Below, piece by piece: positions 1-6,877 of a stretch of 17,749 nt of DNA; the first letter of the stretch is position 1, and each line of letters begins with the position of its first letter. The position numbers were made by a program, and so were the translations under genes. Origin of the DNA: CAYMLQ01 sp964390795 (GTDB taxonomy: Bacteria; Verrucomicrobiota; Kiritimatiellia; RFP12; UBA1067); contig CAYMLQ010000081.1 of NCBI GenBank assembly GCA_964390795.1, positions 1 through 17,749 of the forward strand. The letters run 5' to 3'. The notes under the pieces are model-generated. The model did no database searches. It was not told the DNA's origin and saw only the letters and a program-made list of their open reading frames with translations.

Positions 1-1
1 G

Positions 2-316
2 GAGCCTGCGGTCGCGGTGATGTACGACAAGGGCACGGCGAGCTTCGCCTACCGGAACAAGGAGTCCGGGCAGAGCCTGGTCGTGCTGTGGGACAATTCG
101 GGGACGCCGGACGACGCGTTTGTGACGCGGCCGGCGCAGGTGACTGTGAGAGGGCTGGCGATCGCGGAGCCGGTGTGGGTGGACCTGGTCTCGGGCCGGG
201 TTTACGAGATCCCAGCGGAGCGGGTCATCAAGGTGGGCGAGTTTACCGTCTTCAAGGACATGCCGCTCTATGACGCGCCTGTGCTGATCGCTGAGAAGGC
301 GCTGGTGCTCAAGTAG
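2..316 (+). CDS. C-terminal part of a probable secreted carbohydrate-active enzyme (partial)
   Basis: The frame is open from base 2 and ends at the TAG at 314-316, so the gene begins outside the window and only about 104 residues are visible. No start codon should be assigned; the internal GTG/ATG at 17-22 only looks like a start. The visible part is rich in alternating hydrophobic residues, as in a beta-sandwich, and includes VWVDLVSGRVYEIP, followed by a stretch about a peptide or sugar-like ligand that I cannot assign. Such segments (a value for 'function of the modified side chain, then defined by its decoration') are typical of the C-terminal beta-sandwich after the TIM barrel in glycoside hydrolases of several families. 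That assignment rests on style and on the glycan genes downstream, not on a catalytic motif. It could also be a different secreted beta-domain protein. Confidence 0.5.
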   Translation, partial: EPAVAVMYDKGTASFAYRNKESGQSLVVLWDNSGTPDDAFVTRPAQVTVRGLAIAEPVWVDLVSGRVYEIPAERVIKVGEFTVFKDMPLYDAPVLIAEKALVLK

Positions 317-338
317 CGCGGGGCCTCCCCGGTTGTGC

Positions 339-392
339 CGAATCTTCTGCGTTCAGCGTTGGGCGTTCAGCGTTGGGCGTTCTTTCCCCCTC
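339..392 (+). repeat. Left copy of GCGTTCAGCGTT-type intergenic repeat
   Basis: The 14-mer GCGTTCAGCGTTGG occurs twice in tandem at 349-362 and 363-376 and is followed by a partial third copy (GCGTTC, 377-382) and a pyrimidine run ending CCCCCTC at 392. The same components occur inverted at 734-780, so 339-780 is bounded by imperfect inverted arms. A degenerate relative lies at 2755-2778. Short repeats of this kind between genes are usually dispersed across the chromosome in many copies; that is inference here. Confidence 0.65.
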
Positions 393-521
393 CAGCCGCA
401 GGCTGCTCATGGTGCTGCCGAACGCGGCTTTGAAGATCTTGCAAAGGTGGTTGGCGCTGGGAGTAAGAGCGGGGTCGTATCGCGACAAACGGACAAACAC
501 GGAATTGAGGGCGTTGAACGG
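387..521 (-). pseudogene. Possible remnant of an AraC-family helix-turn-helix
   Basis: On the minus strand, within a longer open frame (722 down to 309), about 45 residues look protein-like and not like an antisense shadow. They contain LTPSANHLCKIFKAAFG followed by a short gap and LRLE. This resembles the second helix-turn-helix of AraC/XylS regulators, where a serine-proline turn precedes a helix of the form HLCRLFKxxFG and the domain ends in RLRLERA. The flanks are low-complexity Arg/Ala sequence, there is no ligand-binding domain, and the frame runs into the repeat at 339-392. If real it is a broken fragment. The match is short and visual, so chance remains possible. Confidence 0.3.
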
Positions 522-733
522 GAGCTGAAGTGATGGCTGACAACTTTCATCACGACACGGTTTCGGCGCGGGCAGGCCGCTTTTTTCTCGGCTCCGCCGC
601 CTGTGTTGCCGCGCTTCCGCCGCAGTGCAGTCTCGCGCACCGGCTACGGCCTTTTCGCCCCCGCTGATTTTCTCGCCTACAACGACCAGTGCCCCCGCAC
701 GGTGATTTGCGAGATCTGCCAATGATGAAGAGT

Positions 734-780
734 GAGGGGAGAACGCCGAACTCAGAACGCTGAACGCCGAATGCTGAATG
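734..780 (-). repeat. Right, inverted copy of GCGTTCAGCGTT-type repeat
   Basis: Read on the minus strand this segment contains the core GCGTTCAGCGTT and the same order of parts as 339-392, ending GGCGTTCTCCCCTC where the left arm ends GGCGTTCTTTCCCCCTC. The two arms therefore face each other across roughly 340 bases. Confidence 0.6.
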
Positions 781-882
781 TCGGGGACGGCTCAGCACAG
801 CTTTGCCCTCCAGCGAGAGGCGACCTACTTCGCGGGCACGACCTGCACGGCGTCGACGTGGACGTGTCGGTTGCGAAATGCT

Positions 883-912
883 TTGCTTCGGTTGGGTGAA
901 ATTGGCGATAAT
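883..912 (+). promoter_or_regulatory. Candidate sigma-70 promoter for the purine permease gene
   Basis: TTGCTT at 883-888 and GATAAT at 907-912 are separated by 18 bases, lie in a locally AT-richer stretch, and sit about 46 bases upstream of the permease start. A purine-rich GGGAGA at 947-952 follows as ribosome binding site. I see no purine-riboswitch architecture in the leader. Prediction from consensus only. Confidence 0.45.
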
Positions 913-958
913 CGTGCAACGTATTTGTTAGAAGAACGATTCGTTTGGGAGACGCGTT

Positions 959-2371
959 ATGAGCTGGATGGATCGCTATTTCCGGTTGAGAGAGAACGGG
1001 ACGACCGTGCGGGTGGAGGTGCTGGCCGGGGTCACGACCTTCCTGACCATGGCGTATATCATCTTCGTGCAGCCGGCGGTGCTGTCGGGTCAGATGTTCG
1101 GCATGCAGACCGGCATGGACCTCGGGGCCGTGACGGTCGCCACCTGCCTTTCCGCCGCCCTCGCCACCGCGCTCATGGGGCTGTTCGCGCGATATCCCAT
1201 CGCCCTCGCGCCCGGCATGGGCGAGAACTTCTTTTTCGTGTTCACCGTGTGCGGCGCGGCCGCCGCCGCCGGCTTTCCGGAGCCCTGGCGCGTAGCGCTG
1301 GGCGTGGTCTTCATCTCCGGCCTCCTGTTCTTCCTGCTCTACGCGCTCGGCATCCGCGAGAAGATCTTTGACGCGCTCAGCCCCAGCCTGAAAAACGGCA
1401 TCGCGGCCGGGATCGGGCTTTTCATCGCGTTCATCGGCCTGCAGAACGCCGGGGTGATCGTCCATTCGCCGGGAACGCTGGTGACGCTCAACACGCGCTT
1501 CGGGTCGCCGGATCTGATCCTGTTCGGAACCGGCCTCTTGCTCACGCTGGCCTTGCTGGCCCGCCGCGTGCGCGGGGCGATCCTGTGGGGCCTCTTGTCC
1601 GTGACCGTGCTCGCCGTTCTGGCGCGGTGGCTGCTGCCGCATGTGCCTGCTTTGGCCGGTCTTAAGGCCGTGGCGGAATCGAAGCTGATGACGCAGTTCG
1701 CGCCGTCCGCCGCGGTGGTCTCGCTGCCGCCGTCGCTCGCACCGACCTTTTTCAAGATGGATCTGGCCCGCGCCGTGATGCCGGTCATGTGGCCGTTTAT
1801 CCTCATCGTCCTGTTCATGGACGTGTTCGACACCGTCGGCACGCTGGTCGGCGTCGGGGAGCAGGCCGGGTTCATCAAAGACAACAAACTGCCGCGAGCC
1901 AAGCAGGCGATGCTAGCGGATCAGGCGGGGACGCTCGTGGGCTCGCTCTTCGGCACGAGCACGGTGACGAGCTACATCGAGAGCGCGGCGGGCGTCGAGG
2001 CCGGCGGACGCACGGGGCTGACGGCGCTGACGACCGCGGCGTGCTTTCTCGTCGCGCCGTTCTTCGCGCCGCTGATCGCCACGGTCGGCAGCTACCCGCC
2101 GATCACCGCGCCGGCCTTGGTCGTGGTGGGCGCGCTGATGGTGCGCAATGTGAGCAAGATCGACTGGAGCGATTTCAGCGAACTCGCGCCCGCCTTTCTG
2201 GTCATGATCGGCATTCCCCTGTGCTACTCGATCTCCGACGGGCTGGCGCTCGGGTTCATCGCCTACCCGCTGCTCAAGTTCTTCGCGGGCCGAGGGCGCG
2301 AGGTCGCACCCGCGATGTATGTCATCGCCCTCGCGCTCATCGGCTACTTCGCCCTGCGCGCGACGCTCTGA
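959..2371 (+). CDS. NCS2-family purine (guanine/hypoxanthine/adenine) permease, AzgA/PbuG type
   Basis: A 470-residue integral membrane transporter expected to import purine bases with protons across the inner membrane. Length and sequence fit the AzgA/PbuG branch (COG2252) of the nucleobase-ascorbate transporters. Family hallmarks are visible: an N-terminal RVEVLAGVTTFLTMAYI segment, APGMGENFF at residues 84-92 (usually APGMGLNAFF), FMDVFDTVGTLVGV around Asp288/Asp291, and GTSTVTSYIESAAGVEAGGR with Glu341, the last two contributing to the substrate and proton site in the family. There are about a dozen hydrophobic segments. The ATG at 959 is preceded by GGGAGA at good distance. The gene stands alone between two long spacers, so it is probably monocistronic. 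The exact purine is not predictable; Glu89 in place of the usual leucine is a departure from the family pattern. Confidence 0.9.
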   Translation: MSWMDRYFRLRENGTTVRVEVLAGVTTFLTMAYIIFVQPAVLSGQMFGMQTGMDLGAVTVATCLSAALATALMGLFARYPIALAPGMGENFFFVFTVCGAAAAAGFPEPWRVALGVVFISGLLFFLLYALGIREKIFDALSPSLKNGIAAGIGLFIAFIGLQNAGVIVHSPGTLVTLNTRFGSPDLILFGTGLLLTLALLARRVRGAILWGLLSVTVLAVLARWLLPHVPALAGLKAVAESKLMTQFAPSAAVVSLPPSLAPTFFKMDLARAVMPVMWPFILIVLFMDVFDTVGTLVGVGEQAGFIKDNKLPRAKQAMLADQAGTLVGSLFGTSTVTSYIESAAGVEAGGRTGLTALTTAACFLVAPFFAPLIATVGSYPPITAPALVVVGALMVRNVSKIDWSDFSELAPAFLVMIGIPLCYSISDGLALGFIAYPLLKFFAGRGREVAPAMYVIALALIGYFALRATL

Positions 2372-2406
2372 CCGGTGCTAGCCGCTTTGTTCTTGTAAAG
2401 ACCAGT

Positions 2407-2452
2407 CCTGAATGGCGCTTTATGTTGCGCGCAACATAAAGCGCCATTCAGG
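2407..2452. repeat. Perfect 46-bp palindrome, possible terminator
   Basis: Starts CCTGAATGGCGCTTTATG and is exactly self-complementary over all 46 bases with centre GCGCGC and no spacer. It begins 35 bases after the permease stop codon, where a bidirectional terminator would be expected. As RNA it would give a hairpin of about 21 base pairs. No T-run follows on the plus strand (next bases CCTGTTCC), so it is not a textbook intrinsic terminator. Confidence 0.8.
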
Positions 2453-2595
2453 CCTGTTCCTTTGATCTTGATTCAAAACCACACACCGTTCTCTTATGTC
2501 CTCTCTTTTCATGCGGCTTATCGAGGGGTTTCGGGTATGGTAAATTGGGTGGGTGTCGATATGGGCAGTAAGCACACCTGTTCGTTTCTCAGGCG

Positions 2596-2655
2596 AAGAC
2601 CCGGAGACCCAAAGGTAAGAAGAGGTGCTTTCTCATCTTGGGGTCTTCGGGTCTT
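2596..2655. repeat. Stem-loop with 19-base arms
   Basis: The left arm AAGACCCGGAGACCCAAAG (2596-2614) and the right arm (2637-2655, CTTGGGGTCTTCGGGTCTT) are complementary at 17 of 19 positions with a 22-base loop. No T-run follows. It may be a dispersed repeat unit or a transcribed structure; the function is unknown. Confidence 0.6.
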
Positions 2656-2705
2656 GGCGTGAGCCAATCCACCCTGTGCCCATCAGTCCGTCGCTCGGTT
2701 TGTCA

Positions 2706-2731
2706 GATTCACTTCTCATGAGATGTGAATC
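2706..2731. promoter_or_regulatory. 26-bp near-perfect palindrome, candidate operator
   Basis: GATTCAC at 2706-2712 and GTGAATC at 2725-2731 flank the palindromic centre TCTCATGAGA; only the pair 2713/2724 is mismatched. The size and symmetry suit a dimeric regulator. It lies about 200 bases upstream of the first operon gene, and a TTGTCA hexamer (2700-2705) abuts it, although no good -10 follows. Confidence 0.4.
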
Positions 2732-2734
2732 CCG

Positions 2735-2871
2735 GAAATCCCAATAACGCCATGGAACGCTCAACGTTCAATGCTGAAGGGGGCAGCCGACTCGTGGCAC
2801 CGGCAATACTGGCGGGGGCCGGCAGTCATGGGTGTTCCGAAAAGAATAAGCCGAAATCCCAATATCGCCAT
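2735..2871 (+). repeat. Direct repeat pair GAAATCCCAATA(A/T)CGCCAT
   Basis: The 19-mer at 2735-2753 recurs at 2853-2871 with a single difference (A versus T). The 99 bases between them include a degenerate GAACGCTCAACGTTCAATGC element at 2755-2778. This could mark insertion of a small element between duplicated ends, or two copies of a dispersed repeat. Confidence 0.6.
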
Positions 2872-2931
2872 TGCGGGGAGGAGGCGCAGGAGGGTAAGCT
2901 GGGATATCAATAGACGAAAAGGGAGGCACTC

Positions 2932-5046
2932 ATGAAACGGTTGGTTTGGTGCGGGGCAGGAAACGCGGCGGCGGGGCTGGCGATTGCGCTGCTGGCTGGC
3001 GCGGCCCGCGCCGAGGGTTTCGCGCTCGTGACGCAGGAGCGCGTGGCGCCGATCGTCGTGGCGGCGGGCGAGCCGGAGTATGTACGGCTGGCGGCTGAGG
3101 ATCTGGCGTCGGACGTGATGAAGATGACGGGCAAACGCCCGGAGGTCGTCGCGGGCGGACCGACGCCCGCTGGCGCGTGCGTGATGGTCGGCACGAAAGC
3201 GGGCGGCACTTGGGAAAGCTACCGCGTGGAGGCGAAGGACGGCCGGCTGGTGATCGAAGGCGGCGACGCGCGGGGCACGATGTTTGGCGTGTACGCATTC
3301 CTTGAAGAGGTGCTGAAGGTTGACCCGCTTGGCTTCTGGTCGGGGCGCGAGCCGGAAAAACGTGCGGAACTGAAGTGGCCGGCGGTGTCGCTGGTCGCGG
3401 GGTCGCCAACGTTCAAGTTCCGCGGCTGGTTCATCAACGACGAGGATCTGCTGACCGAGTGGATGGAGAGCGGCGGCAAACGCAACATCGACTATCCCTA
3501 TTATGCGCAAGTGGTCAACCGCGAGGCGATGCGGGCGGTGGTCGAGGCGCTGGTGCGCAGCCGCTGCAATCTCATCATCCCGGCGAGTTTCATCGACATC
3601 CTGAATCCGCCGGAAGCGGCGCTGGTGGAAGAGTGCGTGCGGCGCGGCGTGTTCGTGTCGCAGCACCACGTCGAGCCCATGGGCGTCAGCGCCTTCTCGT
3701 ACTTCAACTACTGGAAGGCACGCGGCAAGGAGCTGACGTACTCCTACTTCAGCCACCCGGACGAAGTGCGCGAGGTGTGGCGCGCCTATGCGGAGCAGTG
3801 GGCCAAGTATCCGAACGTGATCTGGCAGCTCGGGCTGCGCGGGATCGCGGATCGCCCGATGTGGATGGCCGATCCGAACACGCCGCAGTCGGACGCGGAC
3901 CGCGGGCGGATCATTTCCGAGGCGATGGCCGCGCAGGTGAAGATTTTGGACGAGGTGTGTCCTGGGCAGCCGCGTCTGCTGTCCACGACGCTGTGGGCCG
4001 AGGGGTCGGTCCTGAACCAGAAGGGTCACCTGAATATCCCGGAGGGGGCGATCGTGGTGTTCGCGGACAACTCGCCGGGCTGGAAGTGGCAGCGCGATTT
4101 CTATGATACAGCGCGCAACCCGAAAAACACGTACGGGGTCTACTATCACCACGGGCTGATCGGCTGCGGGCCGCATCTGGCGCAGGCGGTGCCGCCGCAC
4201 AAGACTGCAGCCATGCTGAGGGCCGCGGTTGAGAAGGGCGCGGGAACGTACGCGATCTTCAATGTGGGGAATATCCGCGAGTTCGTGCTGGGGCTGGACG
4301 CCTCCGCAAAGATGACCTGGCGGCTGGAGGGTTTCGAGCCCGATGTCTGGCTGACAGAATGGGTGGGCGAACGCTTCTCAAAGAAACAGCCGGAAATTGC
4401 GAACGCGTACAGGATCTATTTCAACGCGTACCAGATTCACGACAAGCAGCACGTGCCCTTCCTGATGGACGGGCAGATGTTCGGCGCGGGCAATAAGATC
4501 CTTGCGGAAATGACCAAGAAGCTGAAAGAGAAGAGGATGGGTAAAGGGGCCGCGCCAGAGAAGATCAGCGTGGGTGCCGACGAGAGTGCGGGCGTCAAAG
4601 ACAAGGACGCCTTTTACGAGGGGCTGAGCGACATGCATCCGCAGCCGCTGGCACGGCGCGAGTCGGTCAAACGGGCTGCGGCGCAGCGAGCCGGTTTTGT
4701 CCTGGCGTCTCTGCATGCGCGCGCCGCGGCGGTCGCATTGCCCGGGCAGGAGGCGGCTTTCCTGCGCGACAATCTGCTTTATCCCAGCGAGATCATGTGC
4801 CAGACCAGCGCGTGGCTGGAGTGCCTACTTTTGGCGCATGAGGCGCTGGATCTCGGTGATATGAAAACGTGCGCGGCGTCGCTGGAGGCGGCGCAGGCGG
4901 CCATTGCGCGGATGCCGGAGCTGGCCGAAGGGTATTGCCACGGCAAGTGGAAAGAGTGGTACCGCGGGTGCAGGAAGCTGAACGTGGCGGCGACGCTGAA
5001 GAAGACGGGTGAGGTGGCGCAGGCGCTGAGAACGTGGCAGCCATGA
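2932..5046 (+). CDS. Secreted GH115-like alpha-glucuronidase
   Basis: This 704-residue protein is probably exported and removes glucuronic or 4-O-methylglucuronic acid side chains from xylan or a related polysaccharide. Residues 1-28 form a signal peptide ending ARA-E. Residues ~30-140 resemble the N-terminal beta domain of GH115/GH67/GH20 enzymes. The barrel starts with FRGWFINDED at 163-172, the GH115 hallmark (FRGIFINDED). HHVEPMG at 245-251, LRGIADRPMW near Arg303, ADNSPGW with Asp379-Asn380, and YYHHG at 404-408 match, in order, the conserved GH115 blocks (SHHEPM, MRGDGDE, CDDN, YYH). Usual GH115 enzymes are longer, with an extra C-terminal domain; this one ends after an alpha-helical region. 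A strong GGGAGG site at 2921-2926 supports the ATG. First gene of the cluster. The substrate is inferred; arabinogalactan uronic acids are an alternative. Confidence 0.75.
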   Translation: MKRLVWCGAGNAAAGLAIALLAGAARAEGFALVTQERVAPIVVAAGEPEYVRLAAEDLASDVMKMTGKRPEVVAGGPTPAGACVMVGTKAGGTWESYRVEAKDGRLVIEGGDARGTMFGVYAFLEEVLKVDPLGFWSGREPEKRAELKWPAVSLVAGSPTFKFRGWFINDEDLLTEWMESGGKRNIDYPYYAQVVNREAMRAVVEALVRSRCNLIIPASFIDILNPPEAALVEECVRRGVFVSQHHVEPMGVSAFSYFNYWKARGKELTYSYFSHPDEVREVWRAYAEQWAKYPNVIWQLGLRGIADRPMWMADPNTPQSDADRGRIISEAMAAQVKILDEVCPGQPRLLSTTLWAEGSVLNQKGHLNIPEGAIVVFADNSPGWKWQRDFYDTARNPKNTYGVYYHHGLIGCGPHLAQAVPPHKTAAMLRAAVEKGAGTYAIFNVGNIREFVLGLDASAKMTWRLEGFEPDVWLTEWVGERFSKKQPEIANAYRIYFNAYQIHDKQHVPFLMDGQMFGAGNKILAEMTKKLKEKRMGKGAAPEKISVGADESAGVKDKDAFYEGLSDMHPQPLARRESVKRAAAQRAGFVLASLHARAAAVALPGQEAAFLRDNLLYPSEIMCQTSAWLECLLLAHEALDLGDMKTCAASLEAAQAAIARMPELAEGYCHGKWKEWYRGCRKLNVAATLKKTGEVAQALRTWQP

Positions 5047-5053
5047 CACGAGC

Positions 5054-5090
5054 AAGGACCGGGGCCGGCTAAAGCCGGGACAACATGCGG
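5054..5090 (+). repeat. Copy 1 of CCGGCTGAAGCCGGGACAACAT repeat
   Basis: A 37-base unit beginning AAGGACCGGGGCCGGCTA, with a small hairpin CCGGC-TAAA-GCCGG and the tail GACAACATGCGG. It is 36/37 identical to copy 3 at 5149-5185. Confidence 0.75.
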
Positions 5091-5116
5091 ACGCCGCAGG
5101 CCCGCGCTGTAGAGGT

Positions 5117-5139
5117 ATGTTGTTCCGGCTTCAGCCGGC
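5117..5139 (-). repeat. Copy 2 of the repeat, inverted
   Basis: On the minus strand this reads GCCGGCTGAAGCCGG followed by AACAACAT, differing from the other copies by one base (A for G after CCGG). It lies between the two direct copies, so the spacer between the GH115-like and symporter genes is almost entirely repeat. Confidence 0.75.
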
Positions 5140-5148
5140 AGCGCTGGT

Positions 5149-5185
5149 AAGGACCGGGGCCGGCTGAAGCCGGGACAACATGCGG
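5149..5185 (+). repeat. Copy 3 of the repeat
   Basis: Same 37-base unit as 5054-5090 with GAA in place of AAA in the loop. It ends 25 bases before the symporter start codon, so a transcript through the operon would fold this hairpin close to the ribosome binding site. Confidence 0.75.
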
Positions 5186-5210
5186 CGAGCATAAAGGGGC
5201 GAGGACAGGT

Positions 5211-6866
5211 ATGACAAACGGACTGGTAGCGCTGGATTACGCCACGGTCGGGATTTATCTGGTCCTGATGGCGGGCATCGGCGGCATTCTGGGGCTTTAC
5301 GTCAAGAACGTGAAAGAGTACTTCGCGGGCGGGAACGCCGTGCCGTGGCATCTGGGCGCGGTCAGCAACTACATGACGATGGTGAGCACCTTCGTGTTCG
5401 TGGCGCATGCGGGCGTGGCGTATAAGGACGGGCTGGTGGCGGTGGTGATCCTCTGGAGCGCGGTGCCGGCGACGCTGCTGGGCACGGCCTTTCTCGCGCA
5501 CCGCTGGCGGCGGGCGGGGCTGGTGACGCCGGTCGAATATCTCGAACAGCGGTACAGTTCGGCGGTGCGTCAGATCACCTCGTGGGGCGGGGTCGGCTTC
5601 CGGATTCTCGACAACATGGTGCGGCTGTATGCGCTCGGCGTGTTCGTTTCCGGAACGCTGGGTTGTTCCATGAATCAGGCCATCGCGGTCTGCGGCGGCA
5701 TCGTCATCGTGTACACCATGATCGGCGGCTTGTGGGCGGTGGTGGTGACCGACGCCGTACAGTGTGCGATCCTGCTCATGATCACCATCGTCATGGTGCC
5801 GCTGGCGCTGAACGCGGTCGGCGGGTTCGGCGCGCTCACCGAGGCGCTGCCGCATCACTTCACCTGGACGCACGGCTCCAAAGGCGGGTTCTGGTTTCTT
5901 TGCGTCTACTATGCGATGGTGCTGATCAAATATAACGGCAACTGGGCGTTCATCCAGCGCTTCTACTGCACGGCCGACGAGCGTGCGGCGCGGAAGATGG
6001 GGCTGATGTCAGCCGCGCTGTTTTTCGTCTGCCCGGTGATTTTCATGCTGCCGGCGATCGCCGCGGCGGTGCTGGTGCCGGATCTTGCGAACCCCGAGGA
6101 GGCGTATGTCAGCGTCTGCAAGCGGCTGCTGCCGCCCGGAACCATGGGGCTGATGATCGCGGCGATGCTCTCGGCCACCATGTCCACGCTCAGCGCGGAG
6201 TACAACGTGACGGCGGGCGTGCTGACGCGCGACATCTACCGCAGGCTGTTCCGTCCGCAGGCCGAGAACCGTGAGCAGATGTTTGTGGCGCGCGCGATGA
6301 CCGTCGCGCTCGGCGCCGTGATCATTTGCGGGGCCACGCAGGTCCAGCGCTTCGGCGGAGCGTTCGAAGTGAACAAAACCTTGATGGGCCTGATCGGCGT
6401 GCCGCTGGTGGTGCCGCTGCTGTGCGGCGTGCTGTGGCGGCGGCCCAAGCCGTGGGGCGCGGTGGCGGCGATTGTGGTGGGCATCTGTGCGGGGCTTGTG
6501 TTGACGCGCTGCCCGGGGCTGAATTGGGAGACGGCCACGTTCTATCAGATGCTGGTCTGCTTAGGGGTGCTGTTTCTTTCCGCGCTGGGCAAGGGCGGGA
6601 GCGAGGCGTACCGGCAGCGCGTGGCGGCGTTCTTTAGGCGTCTGGCCACGCCCGTGTGCGAGAGCGAGGCCGCATCCGATACGTCGTTGCACGGGCATCG
6701 GGCGATCATGACCTTGTTCGCCATCACGATCGGGCTCAGCGGGCTCTTGTTTGTCGGGGTCAGTCTGTTCAATCTGTCGCTGCGGGGCGGGCAGTACACG
6801 CTTGCGGCGGGTTTGACCTGCTGCTCCTTGGCGGGTTTGTTGGGTGTGTGGGTGCGTAAACTTTGA
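5211..6866 (+). CDS. Sodium:solute symporter (SSS family)
   Basis: A 551-residue inner-membrane transporter with about 13 hydrophobic segments, fitting the sodium/solute symporter superfamily (LeuT fold). The family signature is visible in YTMIGGLWAVVVTDAVQ around residues 169-186 (family pattern YT..GGL.AV..TD..Q), and the early EYFAGGNAVPWHLGAVSNYMT... region corresponds to the usual FxxGGRxLPW...S motif. MLSATMSTLSAEYN near 323-336 matches the conserved SATMSTLSS helix that supplies sodium ligands. The substrate cannot be read from the sequence; given the neighbours, a sugar, uronic acid or oligosaccharide product is likely. The start ATG has GAGGACAGG just upstream. It overlaps the Fe-S gene region closely (next ATG 11 bases after the stop), so the two are translated from one message. 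Confidence 0.88.
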   Translation: MTNGLVALDYATVGIYLVLMAGIGGILGLYVKNVKEYFAGGNAVPWHLGAVSNYMTMVSTFVFVAHAGVAYKDGLVAVVILWSAVPATLLGTAFLAHRWRRAGLVTPVEYLEQRYSSAVRQITSWGGVGFRILDNMVRLYALGVFVSGTLGCSMNQAIAVCGGIVIVYTMIGGLWAVVVTDAVQCAILLMITIVMVPLALNAVGGFGALTEALPHHFTWTHGSKGGFWFLCVYYAMVLIKYNGNWAFIQRFYCTADERAARKMGLMSAALFFVCPVIFMLPAIAAAVLVPDLANPEEAYVSVCKRLLPPGTMGLMIAAMLSATMSTLSAEYNVTAGVLTRDIYRRLFRPQAENREQMFVARAMTVALGAVIICGATQVQRFGGAFEVNKTLMGLIGVPLVVPLLCGVLWRRPKPWGAVAAIVVGICAGLVLTRCPGLNWETATFYQMLVCLGVLFLSALGKGGSEAYRQRVAAFFRRLATPVCESEAASDTSLHGHRAIMTLFAITIGLSGLLFVGVSLFNLSLRGGQYTLAAGLTCCSLAGLLGVWVRKL

Positions 6867-6877
6867 AAGGGTTAGAT

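Larger units (their letters stand above)
317..958. other. Repeat-rich spacer without a convincing intact gene
   Basis: About 640 bases separate the left-edge gene from the purine permease. The stretch holds a 14-base tandem repeat near 349-382, an inverted relative of it near 734-780, a possible AraC-type remnant on the minus strand between them, and a promoter-like sequence at 883-912. An open stretch at 534-725 on the plus strand ends in a cysteine-containing tail (CPRTVICEICQ) but starts directly after a stop codon and has no start codon, so I do not call it a gene. Confidence 0.6.
2372..2931. other. Gene-poor spacer with several inverted and direct repeats
   Basis: About 560 bases with no convincing gene. 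It holds a perfect palindrome at 2407-2452, a stem-loop at 2596-2655, an almost perfect palindrome at 2706-2731, a degenerate copy of the GCGTTCAGCGTT-type repeat at 2755-2778 and a direct repeat at 2735-2753 and 2853-2871. The open frame at 2462-2662 has no ribosome binding site and no family resemblance. This spacer must carry the promoter and any operator of the downstream glycan operon, but I could not place a convincing promoter. Confidence 0.6.

Noticed and set aside
319..331. Terminator after the left-edge gene
   Set aside because: Only a 5-bp GC stem with a 3-base loop and no T-run.
534..725. Open stretch ending CPRTVICEICQ
   Set aside because: Begins after a stop without a start codon and shows no recognised domain.
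880..958. Purine riboswitch before the permease
   Set aside because: The leader after the likely promoter is too short for the aptamer and no paired core was seen.
2462..2662. 66-residue frame with WVGVDMGSKHT, faintly like an IS110-type N-terminus
   Set aside because: Too short and weak, no ribosome site, and overlaps the stem-loop at 2596-2655.
2761..4200. 479-residue open frame on the minus strand
   Set aside because: Lies opposite the GH115-like gene, is rich in Arg/His/Pro, and shows no family motif; an antisense shadow in high-GC DNA.
5054..5185. CRISPR array
   Set aside because: Only three units, one inverted, with unequal spacing; no cas genes.
6863..6877. TTG start for the QueG-like protein
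   Set aside because: Overlaps the symporter stop; the ATG at 6878 has a well-spaced AAAGGG.
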